From contig DATLZZ010000001.1 in the NCBI GenBank assembly GCA_035573715.1, positions 1-22,549 of the forward strand: 22,549 nt of DNA. The letters are read 5' to 3'. The notes beneath the pieces were generated by a model. The model worked only from the letters and a program-made list of their open reading frames with translations, ran no database searches and had not been told where the DNA came from. This DNA comes from JACPRL01 sp035573715 (lineage in GTDB: Bacteria; Acidobacteriota; Terriglobia; Acidiferrales; 2-02-FULL-67-57). Both the position numbers and the translations under genes were made by a program. Below, one piece after another: positions 8,405-15,834 of the stretch (position 1 is the first letter of the stretch; each line of letters opens with the position of its first letter).

Positions 8405-8629
8405 TTAAGACCAATATCGGTCGGCCTTCAACCGGATCTGTCGCACGATCCTGCTTACACGCGGCCTAGAAACATGCCACGCCCGTGCAAGCTCGGCTTG
8501 ATTCAGCCCAACGAGAAAAGCCGCGACGACCATCTGCTCGCGAGGGGTCAGCAGCTTCTTAACGAAGTCACGGGCAAGGGCAAGCCTTTCGGGTAAACTC
8601 ACATTGCTGGAAAAAGTAAGGTGGGTCAC
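8405..8629 (-). CDS. Small helix-turn-helix protein (sigma region-4/LuxR-like), likely operon regulator
   Basis: The protein has about 74 residues and is mostly one HTH: LTPREQMVVAAFLVGLNQ leads into AELARAWHVSRPRVSRIVRQ, the pattern of sigma-70 region 4 or LuxR-type helices. I chose the GTG at 8627-8629 because a GGAGG sequence lies six bases before it. A TTG two codons further upstream would sit directly against that ribosome site. The gene is 58 bases ahead of the GHKL ATPase gene on the same strand, and interleaved palindromes lie just upstream (8687-8716). Autoregulation of the operon is a plausible inference. The protein is too small for a full sigma factor. Confidence 0.65.
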   Translation of the reverse strand: MTHLTFSSNVSLPERLALARDFVKKLLTPREQMVVAAFLVGLNQAELARAWHVSRPRVSRIVRQIRLKADRYWS

Positions 8630-8686
8630 TTTCAACCTCCGTTCCCCCTGCTCGCCTCAGGCTGAACAGGGCGGTAAATTTCACCC

Positions 8687-8716
8687 GAGAGGTCCTCAGA
8701 GAACCTCTCCGAGGAC
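8687..8716. promoter_or_regulatory. Two interleaved palindromes upstream of the HTH gene; candidate operator
   Basis: GAGAGGT (8687-8693) pairs with ACCTCTC (8703-8709), and GTCCTC (8692-8697) pairs with GAGGAC (8711-8716). The two dyads overlap and have centres about six bases apart, so they cannot form as hairpins together. That suggests protein-binding half-sites or an RNA switch. They lie about 58 to 87 bases before the HTH start codon, in the leader or promoter of the leftward operon. No convincing -35/-10 pair could be fixed. Operator function is inferred from position. Confidence 0.35.
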
Positions 8717-8997
8717 ATCCCTCAAACTGGCCTTACCATACCACAACTCGAGGGCCGGAGTTAACCCCTACGTCGAATTTTTTTCAATTTCTCTTGGGGG
8801 TCGCTGAGGAGAGCAGATGAAGGGAGCTGAGTGGGGTTCTCTAGGGGAGCCCCAACCCGACTATCCCCCGGCTAATCTTTTCCGCTAGCGTGGGTTGGGA
8901 ACAACTTGGGAACGATAGCGCCCAAATACCAGGCAAAACCAGGAATCAAGAGCTAACAAAAGGCAAGACGAGCCAACAGGATAGAGAATTTCGTTGA

Positions 8998-9039
8998 GTT
9001 TAGGAAACCGCTGCTCTATCCAATCTGAGCTACAGCCCC
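8998..9039 (-). tRNA. tRNA-Arg(CCU), 5' half only (remnant at island junction)
   Basis: Read on the minus strand, the sequence gives acceptor GGGGCTG, TA, D-stem GCTC, D-loop AGATTGGATA, D-stem GAGC, A, anticodon stem GCGGT and loop TTCCTAA (anticodon CCU), then AC. These fit a bacterial tRNA exactly through position 40. The anticodon stem should continue with CGC, but reads TCA. No T-arm (GGTTCGAATCC-type) or matching acceptor strand follows in the next 400 bases. The gene is therefore truncated at the 3' side of the anticodon arm. This is the pattern left at one end of an element inserted into a tRNA gene, though such elements normally restore an intact tRNA at one end. Confidence 0.75.
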
Positions 9040-9106
9040 GTTCGTTTACAAGGGTAGCACAAAGCCGGTTTCCGGGCGTAAGGCCCGGACAGGGAAGGCC
9101 TCGCCC

Positions 9107-9133
9107 ATGCGTTCGAACGCGTTCTGAACGCAT
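9107..9133. repeat. Inverted repeat ATGCGTTC-N11-GAACGCAT upstream of rfbC
   Basis: Eight-base perfect arms (9107-9114 and 9126-9133) flank an 11-base spacer that contains another GAACGC and GTTC. The first 14 bases also include the perfect palindrome GCGTTCGAACGC (9109-9120). The stacked half-sites look more like a protein-binding site than a terminator, since no T-run follows. It lies about 80 bases before rfbC and about 70 bases upstream of the tRNA remnant, so either could be the target. Confidence 0.35.
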
Positions 9134-9210
9134 TACGCAGGCCGGCCCGCCTTCCCCTACCCCCACCCCAGGTTGCCCGCAGGGCGCGTTTCCGCTAAGG
9201 TGGGCACACG

Positions 9211-9777
9211 ATGGGGTTTCGGATTGAGTCGCGTCATCTGGGCGAGGTCGTTGTCATCGTCCCCGACGTGTTTGCCGACGAGCGCGGTTTTTTTCTCGAA
9301 GCCTTCCGGGCCGACGCCTTCAAACACCTCGGCCTGCCGCACGAATTCGCGCAGGACAACCACTCCGGCTCCAAGCGCGGCGTGATTCGCGGGCTGCACT
9401 TCCAGTGGGAGCCGCCGATGGGCAAGCTGATGCGAGTGACCCGCGGCCGCGCCTTCGTGGTGGCGGTGGATATCCGCAAAGGCTCGCCGACGCTGGGGCA
9501 GTGGTTCGGGCTCGAACTCTCCGAAGCGAACCGGAAGCTGGTGTGGGCGCCGGCGGGGTTTGCGCGCGGATTCTGCGCGCTGGAAGACGCGACCGAGGTC
9601 GAGTACAAGTGCACCGCGATCTACAACCCCCCGGGCGAAGGCGCGATTCGGTGGGACGACCCGAAGATTGGAATCCAGTGGCCGCCCGTGGGCGACTATA
9701 TTCTGTCAGAAAAAGATCGCCGCGCGCCGTCCCTGGCCGACTGGCTGGCGTCGCCCAACTCGGCGAGACTGAAGTAA
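9211..9777 (+). CDS. rfbC: dTDP-4-dehydrorhamnose 3,5-epimerase
   Basis: The protein epimerises dTDP-4-keto-6-deoxyglucose at C3 and C5, the third step of dTDP-L-rhamnose synthesis for cell-surface polysaccharides. Its 188 residues match the usual family length. The cupin signature is clear: FADERGFFLEAF near the N terminus, NHSGSKRGVIRGLHFQ with the expected catalytic base His63, then GKLMRVTRGRAFVVAVDIRKGSPT. YKCTAIYNP follows, with Tyr132 and Tyr138, one of which should be the catalytic acid. WAPAGFARGFCAL (112-124) is also typical. The other rhamnose genes (rfbA, rfbB, rfbD) are not next to it here, so it stands alone beside the island junction. The gene has host-like high GC. Confidence 0.95.
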   Translation: MGFRIESRHLGEVVVIVPDVFADERGFFLEAFRADAFKHLGLPHEFAQDNHSGSKRGVIRGLHFQWEPPMGKLMRVTRGRAFVVAVDIRKGSPTLGQWFGLELSEANRKLVWAPAGFARGFCALEDATEVEYKCTAIYNPPGEGAIRWDDPKIGIQWPPVGDYILSEKDRRAPSLADWLASPNSARLK

Positions 9778-9783
9778 GGCTTC

Positions 9784-9839
9784 AGGGGCTGAAGCCCCTC
9801 TTGGTTTTCCGCGGCTTACGGCACGGCTAAAGCCGTGCC
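9784..9839. repeat. Pair of short GC-rich palindromes (AGGGGCT-ga-AGCCCCT and GGCACGGCT-aa-AGCCGTGCC)
   Basis: Two hairpins with two-base loops fill the gap between the convergent rfbC and aquaporin genes: 9784-9790/9793-9799 and 9820-9828/9831-9839. The core 'GGCT..AGCC' with an A-rich loop resembles small interspersed palindromes seen many times in acidobacterial genomes, by memory and not by search. They may also end transcription from either side, but there is no long T-run. The first can alternatively fold as GCTTCAG-ggg-CTGAAGC. Confidence 0.6.
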
Positions 9840-9850
9840 CTTGCAGAAAA

Positions 9851-10477
9851 CTATCTATCGTCGGGGTTGCAGAGGCGGAAGGTGAGGGCCGCGGCGGCGG
9901 CGGCGAGGAAGTTCGCCACCAGATAAATCCAGATGTCCCCCCAGGCGGAAATCCCCATCACAATAATGCCGAGGGCGACGGCGGGATTGAAAACGCCGCC
10001 GGAGATGTCGCCCACGGCGAAGGCGCCGACCATCACCGTCATGCCGATGGCCAGCCCGTAGAAGGAATTGCTGGCGGTGCCGCGGGCGGTGGCGACGTTG
10101 AGCACAACGTAAACCAGCGCGAAGGTAAAACAGAATTCGGCCAGCAGCGCTGCGCTCCAGGCGGGGTTGAGCGGCTCCACTCCCCAGCCGCCGCGCAGAA
10201 AGCGTGTGAGCAGCGCGGCCAGCACGGCGCCGAGAAGCTGGAAGCCGACGTAAGGAATCACATCGCGGGTCGCGCAGCGGCCGCGCATCCACACGCCGAG
10301 AGTCACGGCCGGGTTGTAGTGCCCGCCGGAGATGTGGCCCCCGGCGAACACCATCACCATCAACGCCGCGCCGATGGCCAGCGGCGGGATGACGCCGGCG
10401 CCGCCGCCCACCACCGTGCAGCCGATGGTCAGCACCAGAAAAAACGTCCCAATCATTTCGGTGATGTACTTGTTCAT
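9851..10477 (-). CDS. Aquaporin/MIP-family channel with non-canonical selectivity filter
   Basis: This 208-residue inner-membrane channel has six hydrophobic segments and two half-helices carrying the NPA motifs: GGHYNPAVTLG (NPA at 55-57) and GGVFNPAVALG (NPA at 164-166). Length and internal twofold repeat match bacterial water or small-solute channels. The residue directly after the second NPA is usually the arginine of the aromatic/arginine filter, but here it is Val167. That suggests a wider or more hydrophobic pore than AqpZ. The substrate is therefore uncertain, and I give no aqpZ or glpF symbol. A strong AAGGAGG site precedes the ATG. The gene starts 22 bases after the peptidase gene on the same strand and is probably co-transcribed with it. 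Confidence 0.92.
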   Translation of the reverse strand: MNKYITEMIGTFFLVLTIGCTVVGGGAGVIPPLAIGAALMVMVFAGGHISGGHYNPAVTLGVWMRGRCATRDVIPYVGFQLLGAVLAALLTRFLRGGWGVEPLNPAWSAALLAEFCFTFALVYVVLNVATARGTASNSFYGLAIGMTVMVGAFAVGDISGGVFNPAVALGIIVMGISAWGDIWIYLVANFLAAAAAALTFRLCNPDDR

Positions 10478-10499
10478 GCGCCTCCTTTGCTCGCTCGGC

Positions 10500-11789
10500 T
10501 CAGCGCGAGGGAATCAGGATGAGAGCGTCCTGGCGGGGGTGGAGCCGCTCGACCCCGTCGGCGGTCACCACCACGTCTTCTTCAATCGAGATGTTGATGT
10601 CGTCGCCGTTGAACCTGGCGTAGATGAGCGGCTCGACCGCGAAGGTCTGATCCTTCTCCAGCTTCAGAAAAACCGTGGAGCCGTAGCGCTCCGGCCAGTC
10701 GGGCCCGAGCATGGGGCCGACGTCGTGGACGTCGAAGCCGATGGCGTGTCCGCCGCCGTGCGGGTAGCCTTCATAGCCGGCGTCGGTGATGACCTTGCGC
10801 CCGGCGGTGTCGACCTCCAGACCCGTTACCCCCGGCTTCATCACTGCAATGGCGGCGTCCACCGCGCGGCGGTTCACCTCCCACATTTTCTTCAGCTCGG
10901 CGGGCGCGTCGGTCTCGCCGGGCTTCAAGATGTAGGCGGTGCGCTGGATGTCGGTCGAGTAGCCGCGGTGGGTGATGCCGAAATCAATCCGCACCACATC
11001 GCCGGGCTGGATGACGCGGTCGCTGGGCTCGGCGTGGCCGCGCGCCGGTCCGACCACCACGCTGAGGAACGGCACCGTGGCGCCGAACTCCTCCGTGCGG
11101 CGCCGCAGATAGGCGGCGACGTCGTTTTCGGTGGTTTTGCCCGGCGTGATGACTTTGTCGGAAAGGGCCTCGCGGATAATCTTGTCGGTGTAGGTCGCGG
11201 CCTCGCGCAGCAAGGCGACCTCTTCCGGCAAACGCCGCCCGCGGAAGGACACCACCAGGGGCTGGGCGGAGGCGAGGCGCGCGGCCCAGTCGGCGCCGAG
11301 AGTCTCAAGCAGGTAGTCGCGCATGCCGACCGTCAGCCCGTCAGCCAGGGGGATGTCGCGCGAGATATTGACCGCGACGCGCTTGGGGTTGAGCTCCGCC
11401 ATCACCTTCTTCAGGTGCGGCTTGAGGCCTTCGCCCCGGTAGACAATGATGTCGTCGTAGATGCCGCTGTCCTTGACCGGCGTGACGTCGTAGCTGGCCA
11501 CGATGGCGGTCTTACGGAAGCCTTTGGGGGTGCGGGCGAAGAGGAACGCGCTGCGCGCCACCACGTCCCCGCCGGCGATGTCCTCGGCGATGGGGTCGCG
11601 GGAGTTCTCGCGGGTAAAAACCAGCCAGGCGTCGAAGCCATGTTGCTCGAGCGCCTGCGGCAGCAGGACGTCGACGCGACGCTTGCGAATCGCCCGCGCT
11701 TCCGAGCCGGCGTCTTTTCCCGCCGGTGGCGCCGCCGCCGCCCCGGTCGCCAGAACCATTCCAGCCAGTGCCACCAGCAGCCAGCGCAT
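10500..11789 (-). CDS. Secreted M24-family metallopeptidase (Xaa-Pro aminopeptidase-like)
   Basis: This 429-residue precursor has a signal peptide, MRWLLVALAGMVLATGAAAA, so the enzyme is probably periplasmic or extracellular. The C-terminal pita-bread domain holds the five expected dinuclear metal ligands: Asp269 (RIDFG), Asp280 (STDIQRTAY), His348 (GGGHAIGFDVHD), Glu386 (FAVEPLIY) and Glu403 (ISIEEDVVV). The N-terminal half is the creatinase/prolidase-type domain. Family members remove an N-terminal residue before proline or split X-Pro dipeptides. The open frame runs 67 codons further upstream, but I start at 11789: GAGGTGA lies correctly spaced before it and the signal peptide begins there. 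The earlier extension would overlap the promoter region of the divergent TonB-receptor gene. It is probably in an operon with the aquaporin gene. Confidence 0.9.
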   Translation of the reverse strand: MRWLLVALAGMVLATGAAAAPPAGKDAGSEARAIRKRRVDVLLPQALEQHGFDAWLVFTRENSRDPIAEDIAGGDVVARSAFLFARTPKGFRKTAIVASYDVTPVKDSGIYDDIIVYRGEGLKPHLKKVMAELNPKRVAVNISRDIPLADGLTVGMRDYLLETLGADWAARLASAQPLVVSFRGRRLPEEVALLREAATYTDKIIREALSDKVITPGKTTENDVAAYLRRRTEEFGATVPFLSVVVGPARGHAEPSDRVIQPGDVVRIDFGITHRGYSTDIQRTAYILKPGETDAPAELKKMWEVNRRAVDAAIAVMKPGVTGLEVDTAGRKVITDAGYEGYPHGGGHAIGFDVHDVGPMLGPDWPERYGSTVFLKLEKDQTFAVEPLIYARFNGDDINISIEEDVVVTADGVERLHPRQDALILIPSR

Positions 11790-11881
11790 CGCGTCACCTC
11801 GGTGGATTGGATTGACCCGTGGATGGTACACCACCTCCGGCAGCCTGAGGAGTCCTCCGGGCGACCGAACAAAAATTTTTC

Positions 11882-11910
11882 TTGCAGCCGGGCCTGGGCT
11901 GGTATAGATA
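11882..11910 (+). promoter_or_regulatory. Possible sigma-70-type promoter for the TonB-dependent receptor gene
   Basis: TTGCAG (11882-11887) and TAGATA (11905-11910) are 17 bases apart. An overlapping TATAGA at 11903 gives 15-base spacing. They lie about 100 bases before the receptor ATG, in the only A/T-richer patch of the divergent intergenic region. The match is partial, and promoter rules in this organism are unknown. Confidence 0.3.
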
Positions 11911-12011
11911 CTGCCCAGTCGAAGGCGGGACAGGCGGTTGAAACGAGGCAAAGGGGCGAGGCCAGAGCAGTTGCCTGCGCCAGAATCCAACCGGGGAGAC
12001 GAGGGACAACC

Positions 12012-15000
12012 ATGACGGCAAACAGGTTGCGTGTGTTTTTCTGCCTGTTGATGGGCACGATGCTAGGACTGGCGGCAGCCTCGCCGGCGGCCGCGCAGGC
12101 GCAGTCGAACGCCGGTGACCTGGTCGGCAAGATCACCGACCCGACCGGCGCGGTCATTGCCGGGGCCACGGTAACGGCGCGCAACCTCGACACCGGATTG
12201 GTGCGCTCGGACACGACGGACGCGGAAGGCAACTACCGCCTGCTCACCCTGCCGCCCGGCCGGTACGAAATCACGGTCGAAAGGGACGGCTTCCAGAAGG
12301 CGCGCAACCCGGAGCTGCGGATTGAAATCGGCCACCGCTCCGAGTGGGACGTGAGCCTCACCCTGGGCTCGCGCGAGACCATCGTGGACGTGACCACCGA
12401 AACGCAACTGGTCGAGACCACCAGCACCGCCATCACCCAAACCATCACCCAGGTGCAGAAGGACAACCTGCCCATCAACGAGCGCAACTACATCAACTTC
12501 AGCCAACTCGATTCCGCGGTGCGGTCTGACAGTGCCCAGTTCATCGGGGCGGCGCCTTCGAGCGGCCTCAACTTCGGCGGGCAGCGGGCGCGCTCCAACC
12601 AGGTTTCAGTCGATGGCGCCGACGCCACCGACAATTCCGTGAACGGCGTACGTTCAACCGTTTCCCAGGAGGCGGTGCAGGAATTCCAGATTGTCACCAA
12701 CAGCTACATGCCGGAGTTCGGCCGCGCCATCGGCGGCGTAGTGAACATCGTGACCAAGAGCGGCACCAACGACTACCACGGCTCGCTGTTCGGCTTTATC
12801 CGCAACCGGCACTTTGAAGCCCGCAATCCGTTCTCCACCAGCTCCGATCCCCCGTACACCCGCGTCGAGGCCGGGTTCGCAGTGGGCGGGCCGATCAAGC
12901 AAGACCGCACTTTCTGGTTCCTCTCCTATGAAATGCGCCGCCGCGAAGAGGCGGGCTTTTCAACGATTGGCGGGGACAACTTCGGCTTTGTTTCCACCGC
13001 CCCGCCGGCCGACATCATCGGATTGGTCGGGCCCTTCCCCGCTCTGCTGACGCCGGACCAGGCCGCCTTCGTAAACAACCTCGCCGTGCCGGCCGCGCTG
13101 CGGGCCGGCTACTTCGGCGCCCTGCGCGAAGCCTCTTCCGTCGCCGTCAACGGCTTCACCAGCCCGGCGCTGGGCGGGCTGCCGATTTTCCCCAGCACGG
13201 GCGCGCCGCTGCCGGCCTCCTTCGTCCGCCTCAACGCCCTCTCGGGCGATTACCCGGTGGACGAAGCCACCAGCTTCTGGTCGGCGCGGCTCGACCACCG
13301 CTTCGATGACCACAACAATTTCTTCCTGCGCGCCGCCTTCAGCCCCAGCACCATCCGCGGCTTGCAAGTGAACGCCCAGAACCAGACGTTCGGGTTGAAC
13401 GCCTGGTCGCGCACCTCCGAGCAGTCCTACCGCGACTGGACGGTGATCGCCCAGAACGTCAGCGTCTATGGCAACTGGATCAACGAAGGCCGCTTCCAGT
13501 TCGCGCGCCGCGGGCTGAGCTACACGCCCTCGAGCGCCCCGGGGCGGCCGGGCGAGCCGCTGGGCGGCAACGGACTGGGCGTGGACATCGGCGGCTTCGC
13601 CCATTTCGGCCGCGAGCCTTTCTCCCGCGTCGACCGCATCGAGCGCCGCTGGCAGTGGACCGACAACGTCACCTACGTTCGCGGCACACACACCTTCAAG
13701 TTCGGGGCCGACATCAACCTGATTCAGGTGCGGCCGCGGTTTGCGAACGACCAGGTGTTCGAGCTCAATTTCGGTGGCACCATGCGCTTCGGCGGCCTGC
13801 CCGCCAGCACCCTCAACCCGACTTTCGCCGCCTTCGGCGCGCCGGGCCTGACTTCGGTGCAAGCCTATGGGCTCGGACTGCCCAGCAGCCTGGTGCAGGG
13901 CATCGGCGACACCTTCAGCTCGTTCAACAACACCGCCCTCGGCTTCTACCTGCAGGACAGTTGGAAGCTCCGACCCAACTTCACCCTGAACTACGGCGTG
14001 CGCTGGGACGGCGAGTTCTCTCCCGAGCTCCCGGCCTTCAACGCCTTCACCGCCCAGGCCGAAGCGCTGCTGGGCGTGGGCGAGGGCATCCCGCGCGACT
14101 GGAACAACTGGCAGCCCCGCATCGGCTTCGCCTGGGACCCGTGGAGCGACGGCAAGACGGTCGTTCGCGGCGCTTATGGAATTTTCTTCGACCACCCGCT
14201 GCTGGCCATCGCCTTCAACTCCGACACCGCCGACGGCTCGCAATCCACGCAGCAGATTATCGCCGGCGGCGCCCCCTGCGCCACCAGCATCCTGACGCCG
14301 GCCGGCCTCGCCTGCCTCAACGCGGCCTCCATCTTCCAGGGCATTCTGAATACCGGGCCGGGCGATCCGCTCAACTTCAACTACCTGCCCAACGAGCAGC
14401 GCTTCGACACCACGCCCACGATGAATTCCATTTTCGTCAACCAGAACTTCTGCCCGCAGGTCGACCCCGATCCCGACCCGGCGCGGTTCTGCAACTTCGG
14501 CAGCAGCTTCCCGTTGCCCATCCTGCCCTTCACGCTGCCGGTGGCGAACAACTTCGTTTACGGTTACGCCCAGCAGTGGAACCTGACGATTGAGCGCGAG
14601 CTGATGCACGACCTGGGCATCAGCCTCAGCTACCAGGGCGTCAAGGGCGACCACCTGAACCGCCCGCGCAATATCAACGCCCCCGATCCGGCGCTGCTGG
14701 TGCTCAACGCCCGCAACGCCATCGCCGCCGGCCTGGCCTCGCCCGGCGCCAACCCGCTCACCATCGGCGTCCCCGGCGCGGCCGGCTGCATCAACACCGC
14801 CGGCGGCGGCAGCGTCCTGGTGAGCATTCCGGGCATCTTCGGGACGGGCTTCGCGGCGGCGGGCTGCGCGGGCGCGCCGATTGGCTTCATCGGGACGCCG
14901 GCGGCGTTCAACTTCTTCCGGCCGTCGGGGCCGAACTTCGCCTTCACCGGCGGCCTGGGCGTGCCCGACGCCGCCATCCTGAGCGTGGCCAATCTGGCGG

Positions 15001-15812
15001 GCTACCCGCTGGGGCCGCAGCCGGGCTTCTTCATTCCGTTCAGCGACGTCAACCAGCAGGAGTCGAGCGGGTCGTCCATCTACCACGGCCTGTCGGTGAA
15101 CCTGCGCAAGCGCATGGGTAACCACTACCAGTTCCTGGCCAGCTACACCTGGTCGCACGCCATTGACGACTCCACCGACCTGCAAACCCTGCTCAACCCC
15201 CAGGACAACCGCAACACCAGCCTCGAGCGCAGCAGCTCCACCTTCGACCAGCGCCACCGCTTCGTTTTAAGCGGTGTCTTCGAGAGTCCCTACCGCTGGC
15301 AGGATGAAGGCTTCTGGCGCAAGTTCCTCGCCGACTTTATGGTCTCGCCTATCTTCTCCATCAGCTCCGGCCGGCCGTTCACCGTGCTGGGCGGGCAGGA
15401 CACCAACCTCGACTTCGGACCCTTCACCGACCGGCCCACGGTAGTTCCGGTGGGCACGCCGGGTTCGATCAGCTCGCCCGAACTGCCCGACCTCGCCTTC
15501 ATCCCTGCCAACGTCTGCCCGGCCACCAGCGCCCCGACCACAATTTTCTGGGGCTGCACCGGCACGCTGGGGCGCAACACCGAGACCCGGCCGTACACCT
15601 GGAACCTCGACCTGCGCCTCGCCCGCCGGATGAGCTTCAGCGAGCGCTGGAGCCTGGAGGCCATCATGGACGTGTTCAACGTGTTCAACCGCTTCAACGT
15701 CGGCGACGTCAACTTCCTCTGTGATCCCATCGGCGGGCGCTGCATCGCCGGCCAGCCCACGGCCACGCTGGCCACCCGCCAGTTCCAGTTCGGGTTGCGC
15801 TTAAACTGGTAG
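12012..15812 (+). CDS. Oar-like TonB-dependent outer-membrane receptor with carboxypeptidase-regulatory domain
   Basis: The 1266-residue precursor begins with a signal peptide ending in SPAAAQAQ (about 24-31). Residues about 35-118 form a carboxypeptidase-regulatory-like beta-sandwich (LVGKITDPTGAVIAGATVTA, EGNYRLLTLPPGRYEITV). The plug domain follows, with SVDGADATDNS (199-209) and EFGRAIGGVVNIVTKSGTN (235-253). The remainder is a large beta-barrel with alternating aromatic strands, ending in FQFGLRLNW with a terminal aromatic residue as outer-membrane proteins do. This domain order and size are typical of acidobacterial Oar-type receptors, which probably import large substrates such as oligosaccharides or peptides. 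No substrate can be named. The frame stays open 560 codons further upstream, but that part is antisense to the peptidase and aquaporin genes. The start at 12012 has both a ribosome site (GAGGGAC) and the signal peptide. Confidence 0.93.
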   Translation: MTANRLRVFFCLLMGTMLGLAAASPAAAQAQSNAGDLVGKITDPTGAVIAGATVTARNLDTGLVRSDTTDAEGNYRLLTLPPGRYEITVERDGFQKARNPELRIEIGHRSEWDVSLTLGSRETIVDVTTETQLVETTSTAITQTITQVQKDNLPINERNYINFSQLDSAVRSDSAQFIGAAPSSGLNFGGQRARSNQVSVDGADATDNSVNGVRSTVSQEAVQEFQIVTNSYMPEFGRAIGGVVNIVTKSGTNDYHGSLFGFIRNRHFEARNPFSTSSDPPYTRVEAGFAVGGPIKQDRTFWFLSYEMRRREEAGFSTIGGDNFGFVSTAPPADIIGLVGPFPALLTPDQAAFVNNLAVPAALRAGYFGALREASSVAVNGFTSPALGGLPIFPSTGAPLPASFVRLNALSGDYPVDEATSFWSARLDHRFDDHNNFFLRAAFSPSTIRGLQVNAQNQTFGLNAWSRTSEQSYRDWTVIAQNVSVYGNWINEGRFQFARRGLSYTPSSAPGRPGEPLGGNGLGVDIGGFAHFGREPFSRVDRIERRWQWTDNVTYVRGTHTFKFGADINLIQVRPRFANDQVFELNFGGTMRFGGLPASTLNPTFAAFGAPGLTSVQAYGLGLPSSLVQGIGDTFSSFNNTALGFYLQDSWKLRPNFTLNYGVRWDGEFSPELPAFNAFTAQAEALLGVGEGIPRDWNNWQPRIGFAWDPWSDGKTVVRGAYGIFFDHPLLAIAFNSDTADGSQSTQQIIAGGAPCATSILTPAGLACLNAASIFQGILNTGPGDPLNFNYLPNEQRFDTTPTMNSIFVNQNFCPQVDPDPDPARFCNFGSSFPLPILPFTLPVANNFVYGYAQQWNLTIERELMHDLGISLSYQGVKGDHLNRPRNINAPDPALLVLNARNAIAAGLASPGANPLTIGVPGAAGCINTAGGGSVLVSIPGIFGTGFAAAGCAGAPIGFIGTPAAFNFFRPSGPNFAFTGGLGVPDAAILSVANLAGYPLGPQPGFFIPFSDVNQQESSGSSIYHGLSVNLRKRMGNHYQFLASYTWSHAIDDSTDLQTLLNPQDNRNTSLERSSSTFDQRHRFVLSGVFESPYRWQDEGFWRKFLADFMVSPIFSISSGRPFTVLGGQDTNLDFGPFTDRPTVVPVGTPGSISSPELPDLAFIPANVCPATSAPTTIFWGCTGTLGRNTETRPYTWNLDLRLARRMSFSERWSLEAIMDVFNVFNRFNVGDVNFLCDPIGGRCIAGQPTATLATRQFQFGLRLNW

Positions 15813-15834
15813 TTCAACTCCATCGCCTGGAGAA

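Larger units (their letters stand above)
1..8997. mobile_element. Right-hand part of a putative tRNA-integrated genomic (defence) island; left end outside window
   Basis: From the window start to the broken tRNA-Arg at 8998-9039 the sequence is visibly less GC-rich than the DNA to the right and has different codon use, with many A/T-ending codons. It carries only defence- or DNA-modification-like genes: large P-loop ATPase, DndC-like, GIY-YIG, DGQHR, GHKL ATPase and HTH. The right boundary coincides with a tRNA gene cut in its anticodon arm, a classic integration site for tyrosine-recombinase islands. No integrase, transposase or second att copy is visible, so the element type and left boundary are unknown. 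Island status is inferred from composition, gene content and the tRNA junction. Confidence 0.55.
8630..9210. other. Gene-free stretch spanning the island/chromosome junction
   Basis: I see no coding gene here. The left part holds the leader of the HTH operon with the interleaved palindromes and an A/T-rich stretch near 8775-8793. The part from about 8800 to 8997 is unassigned island DNA. The tRNA-Arg remnant follows at 8998-9039. The part from 9040 to 9210 is the chromosomal upstream region of rfbC, with a small hairpin (CCGGGC 9072-9077 / GCCCGG 9083-9088) and an inverted repeat at 9107-9133. Confidence 0.6.

Noticed and set aside
8640..9039. Group I intron inside tRNA-Arg(CCU), as known in Agrobacterium
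   Set aside because: The break point is near the right place, but no 3' exon (T-arm or acceptor strand) and no convincing paired P7-type core were found in the following 400 bases.
8885..9166. 93-codon frame crossing the tRNA remnant
   Set aside because: It runs through the tRNA sequence and the junction. The peptide is the usual tRNA-derived artefact with no coding features.
10332..12011. In-frame upstream extension of the TonB-dependent receptor frame
   Set aside because: It is antisense to the well-supported aquaporin and peptidase genes. The signal peptide and ribosome site place the true start at 12012.
12960..15257. 765-codon open frame antisense to the TonB-dependent receptor
   Set aside because: It is rich in Ala, Gly, Arg and Val with no domain, an expected mirror of a high-GC coding strand.
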